NCBI GenBank assembly: GCA_041581935.1
Contig: JBFICP010000014.1
Coordinates: forward strand, 1-26,645
Reading direction: 5' to 3'
Origin: JAABYT01 sp041581935
GTDB taxonomy: Bacteria > Pseudomonadota > Gammaproteobacteria > HK1
DNA length: 26,645 nt
Position numbers and translations under genes: made by a program. Below the pieces are notes generated by a model. It saw only the letters and a program-made list of their open reading frames with translations. It did no database searches and was not told where the DNA came from. Positions 24,878 to 26,645 of the stretch are shown piece after piece (position 1 is the stretch's first letter; every line of letters starts with the position of its first letter).

Positions 24878-25011
24878 TGGCTATCAATCCTGGGGGGTCG
24901 GCTTCGAGGAAGCGGCTTATCTTACTGTTGTTTGCCGGTACTTACGAGTCCCGGGACGGCCCGCAAACGGGCTAGGTTCAATGCTTTCAGGGTTGTTTCC
25001 GGCTCTCGCCT
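24878..25011. other. Gap between fdxA and the anti-sigma gene, with palindromes
   Basis: 134 nt without a gene. It should hold the fdxA promoter and the end of the sigma operon, both read leftward. GTCCCGGGAC at 24948-24957 is a perfect 10-nt palindrome, directly next to the hairpin GCCCG-CAAA-CGGGC at 24959-24972. Without a T-tract these are only candidate terminators. No clear -35/-10 pair is visible for fdxA. Confidence 0.3.
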
Positions 25012-25887
25012 TCAGCGACGTTCCGCTTCCACGGAGGCGGCCAGCGGCCGCAGATCCGCCGGTAGCGGATAGTCCGGATACTGCGACCGGAACGCGCGAA
25101 GATTGATCCGTGCAGCAGCCGGGTCGCGCGCGTCGACGAGCCGTTCGATGAAGCGCAGCCAGGCGGCCGGGTCGGACTGCACCGCGCGTTCGGGCAGCGC
25201 GTCCTCGGACGCGTCCAGCGGTTTGCGCGCCTGGCCCATGGCCGACACGGGCGCGTCGTCTTGCACCGCGGGGCGACCGGTCACGGGGGCTCGCGGCATG
25301 GACTCGGTCGCGCTGCTTATGGGCTGCTTCGGCTGCGCTGCGGACTCGGCGGCGCGCTTGCTTTCGAGCGCGTCGTCGCTTCGCTGCATGCGCCGGTCGG
25401 CCTCCTCGGGCGCTTCGAAGCGACCGGTGCGATCGGGTCGGTCGGCGGCGGGCGACTCGCGCCGCAGCGTGCCGATCGCCTGGTCGCCGGCTCCCGCGCG
25501 CTCGGGCGAGCGCGCGCGGGACTCGAGCGACTCGGCCGGTGTCGGGGCCCTGACCGCGGCCGGCGCCTGCTCCAGGGCCAGCCCTCCCTCGCGCTCGCCA
25601 TCGACCTCGAGCGGCGGCTCGCGGGTCGCGTCCGGGACCATCAGCACCACGCTAACCGACAGCACCAGCACCGCGGCGAGTGAGGTCGGTACCATCCAAT
25701 GGCGGGCAAAGGGGCTGTGAACGCGCCCGCGCTTGGCGGCCACCGCGCGATGTGCCTGGGCACGAATGTGTGCGTCGAGAGCCGCGTCGGGTTGCTCGCC
25801 GGCATCGCGCCGGTACAGGCGCGATAGCTCGGAGTCACCCTCGAGGTACTCTTTCAGCATCTCATCGTCGCGCTCTCGCGGGCTCAT
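25012..25887 (-). CDS. Putative anti-sigma factor, single-pass membrane protein
   Basis: 291 residues. The cytoplasmic N-terminus (about 1-63) contains MLKEYLEGDSELSRLYRR and a helical DAALDAHIRAQ stretch; I recall similar N-termini in proteins encoded beside ECF sigma genes. One membrane segment lies at about 64-84. The periplasmic part is long, rich in A, R, E and P and probably disordered to about 235. A small helical C-terminal unit follows: WLRFIERLVDARDPAAARINLRAF, then YPDYPLPADLRPL. There is no HxxxCxxC zinc anti-sigma motif. Its ATG overlaps the sigma factor stop (ATGA), which suggests coupled, balanced synthesis. Anti-sigma function is inferred from context and topology. Confidence 0.65.
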   Translation of the reverse strand: MSPRERDDEMLKEYLEGDSELSRLYRRDAGEQPDAALDAHIRAQAHRAVAAKRGRVHSPFARHWMVPTSLAAVLVLSVSVVLMVPDATREPPLEVDGEREGGLALEQAPAAVRAPTPAESLESRARSPERAGAGDQAIGTLRRESPAADRPDRTGRFEAPEEADRRMQRSDDALESKRAAESAAQPKQPISSATESMPRAPVTGRPAVQDDAPVSAMGQARKPLDASEDALPERAVQSDPAAWLRFIERLVDARDPAAARINLRAFRSQYPDYPLPADLRPLAASVEAERR

Positions 25888-26510
25888 GGGGGGTTCTCCG
25901 GGTCGTTGCCCACCTCGTCGGTCACCTTGTCGGCCACCTCGTCGGCCACCTCGTCGGCGAGGGCAGCACGCAGCTTCGACAGCGCGTAGCGCAGTCGGCT
26001 CTTGGCAGTTTCCCGACCGACACCGGATACCCTCGCGATGTCGTCGAGGCCGAGGCCGGCTTCCTCATGGAGCAGGAAAACATCGCGCTGCTCCGCCGGT
26101 AATGCGGCAAGCAGGTCCCTCAGGCGCGCCGCCTGCCGGTGCGACGCGACACGCCGGTCGGGCTCGTTGGTTGCCTGGGCCACCGGTTGCGCATTCGATT
26201 CGTCATCGTCATCCAGGGACACCGTGGCGGCAGCGCCATCCGCCCGGTAGCGATCGATGACCCGATTGCGCGCGATACGGTACAGCCAGGTCGAAAACTT
26301 CGCCCGCGGCTGGTAACGATCGCGCGCGCCAATCACCCGCATCCAGACATCCTGGAACGTTTCCTCGGCGGTGCCGCGGCCAGCACAGTGCCGCAGACAG
26401 TAGCGAAACAGCGCGCCTTTGTGACGCGCATAGAGCCTGTCGAATGCATCCGTGTCGCCGTCTCGATACCTCAGCATCAAGTCTTCATCGCTCGCTCCGT
26501 CCCCGCCCAT
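25884..26510 (-). CDS. ECF (sigma-24 type) RNA polymerase sigma factor
   Basis: 208 residues from ATG 26510; a TTG at 26546 would add 12 unconvincing residues. Region 2 runs from about 10 to 85: DAFDRLYARHKGALFRYCLR, AEETFQDVWMRVI and FSTWLYRIARNRVIDRYR. Region 4 covers about 128-185: LLAALPAEQRDVFLLHEE, then the helix-turn-helix GLGLDDIARVSGVGRETAKSR. There is no region 3, as in ECF sigmas. It is not clearly RpoE: the partner does not look like RseA and no rseB follows. The C-terminal tail is a run of ADEV-like repeats encoded by a 12-nt tandem repeat. The inducing signal cannot be read from the sequence. Confidence 0.93.
   Translation of the reverse strand: MGGDGASDEDLMLRYRDGDTDAFDRLYARHKGALFRYCLRHCAGRGTAEETFQDVWMRVIGARDRYQPRAKFSTWLYRIARNRVIDRYRADGAAATVSLDDDDESNAQPVAQATNEPDRRVASHRQAARLRDLLAALPAEQRDVFLLHEEAGLGLDDIARVSGVGRETAKSRLRYALSKLRAALADEVADEVADKVTDEVGNDPENPP
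25911..25958. repeat. 12-nt tandem repeat, four copies, in the sigma factor 3' end
   Basis: Four units of CACCTCGTCGGC, with single changes in the first (final T) and second (TTG), stand head to tail. On the coding strand they give the tail DEVADEVADKVTDEV. Units are multiples of three, so gain or loss by slippage would keep the frame and the overlap with the next gene. Confidence 0.9.
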
Positions 26511-26645
26511 AGCGGAGCAGACTAACCGCCGAGACGCGGAATGCAAACCCGTGTGGGCGGAGCTTCGCGGCTTGCACCACGCCTGTATTACTAGTAAACG
26601 TTGGCCTTGTAGATTCGGGTTAGATCGAATGCCGCTTCTCTTGCA
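26511..26645. other. Upstream region of the sigma factor gene, to window edge
   Basis: 135 nt without a gene. It contains the perfect palindrome TTACTAGTAA at 26588-26597. On the minus strand, AAC at 26602-26600 and CGT at 26581-26579, 18 nt apart, are loosely like ECF -35 and -10 cores, which would place the palindrome in the spacer. This is weak evidence for autoregulation. Confidence 0.25.

Noticed and set aside
26511..26546. TTG start adding 12 residues to the sigma factor
   Set aside because: ATG 26510 puts the start just before region 2 as in other ECF sigmas; the added residues look random.
1..26645. A novel defence, mobile or secondary-metabolite system
   Set aside because: All sizeable genes fall into known housekeeping families except the anti-sigma-like protein. 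No transposase, integrase, direct-repeat array or attachment-site pattern was seen.

Overview
The window is the division and cell wall (dcw) cluster of a Gram-negative, GC-rich proteobacterium, followed by lpxC, dciA, an M23 peptidase gene, secA, argJ, a mutT-thiE fusion, fdxA and an ECF sigma/anti-sigma pair. Gammaproteobacteria fit best. LpxC implies lipid A and an outer membrane. MurE carries the DNPR motif for meso-diaminopimelate. The order lpxC, dciA (opposite strand), M23 peptidase, secA, argJ, mutT-thiE is the one I recall from Pseudomonas. The species cannot be named from this sequence alone.

Layout. Positions 1-16522 hold a compact plus-strand block: mraZ (3' end only), rsmH, ftsL, ftsI, murE, murF, mraY, murD, ftsW, murG, murC, murB, ftsQ, ftsA, ftsZ. 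Seven junctions are 4-nt ATGA or GTGA stop/start overlaps and murG/murC overlap by 8 nt, so translation is probably coupled along the block. Exceptions are a structured 209-nt gap between mraZ and rsmH and a 34-nt gap before ftsZ. No D-Ala-D-Ala ligase gene lies in the block; murB abuts ftsQ directly. Positions 16523-16826 are a control region with a strong hairpin and probable lpxC promoter signals. lpxC converges on dciA. dciA diverges from the M23 peptidase gene, whose consensus -10 box lies 8 nt before its ATG. secA follows a weak terminator and a TTGACA box, with no secM. argJ and the Nudix/ThiE-like gene follow. fdxA, on the minus strand, shares its stop codon bases with the Nudix gene. 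The right end is a minus-strand ECF sigma gene overlapping a membrane protein gene that is probably its anti-sigma factor.

How it fits together. MurC, MurB, MurE, MurD, MurF, MraY and MurG take UDP-MurNAc to lipid II. FtsW and FtsI polymerise and crosslink lipid II at the septum. FtsL and FtsQ regulate that pair, and FtsA anchors FtsZ to the membrane. RsmH modifies 16S rRNA, LpxC commits to lipid A, SecA drives export, and DciA serves the replicative helicase, so the window is mostly housekeeping envelope and cell-cycle genes.

I found no mobile element, CRISPR array, tRNA or rRNA, and no sign of a new defence or metabolic system. The observations most worth checking are small: a possible SD-masking switch before ftsZ, a CTG or unusual start on the mutT-thiE fusion, a probably leaderless M23 mRNA, the missing ddl, and a 12-nt tandem repeat in the sigma factor gene.
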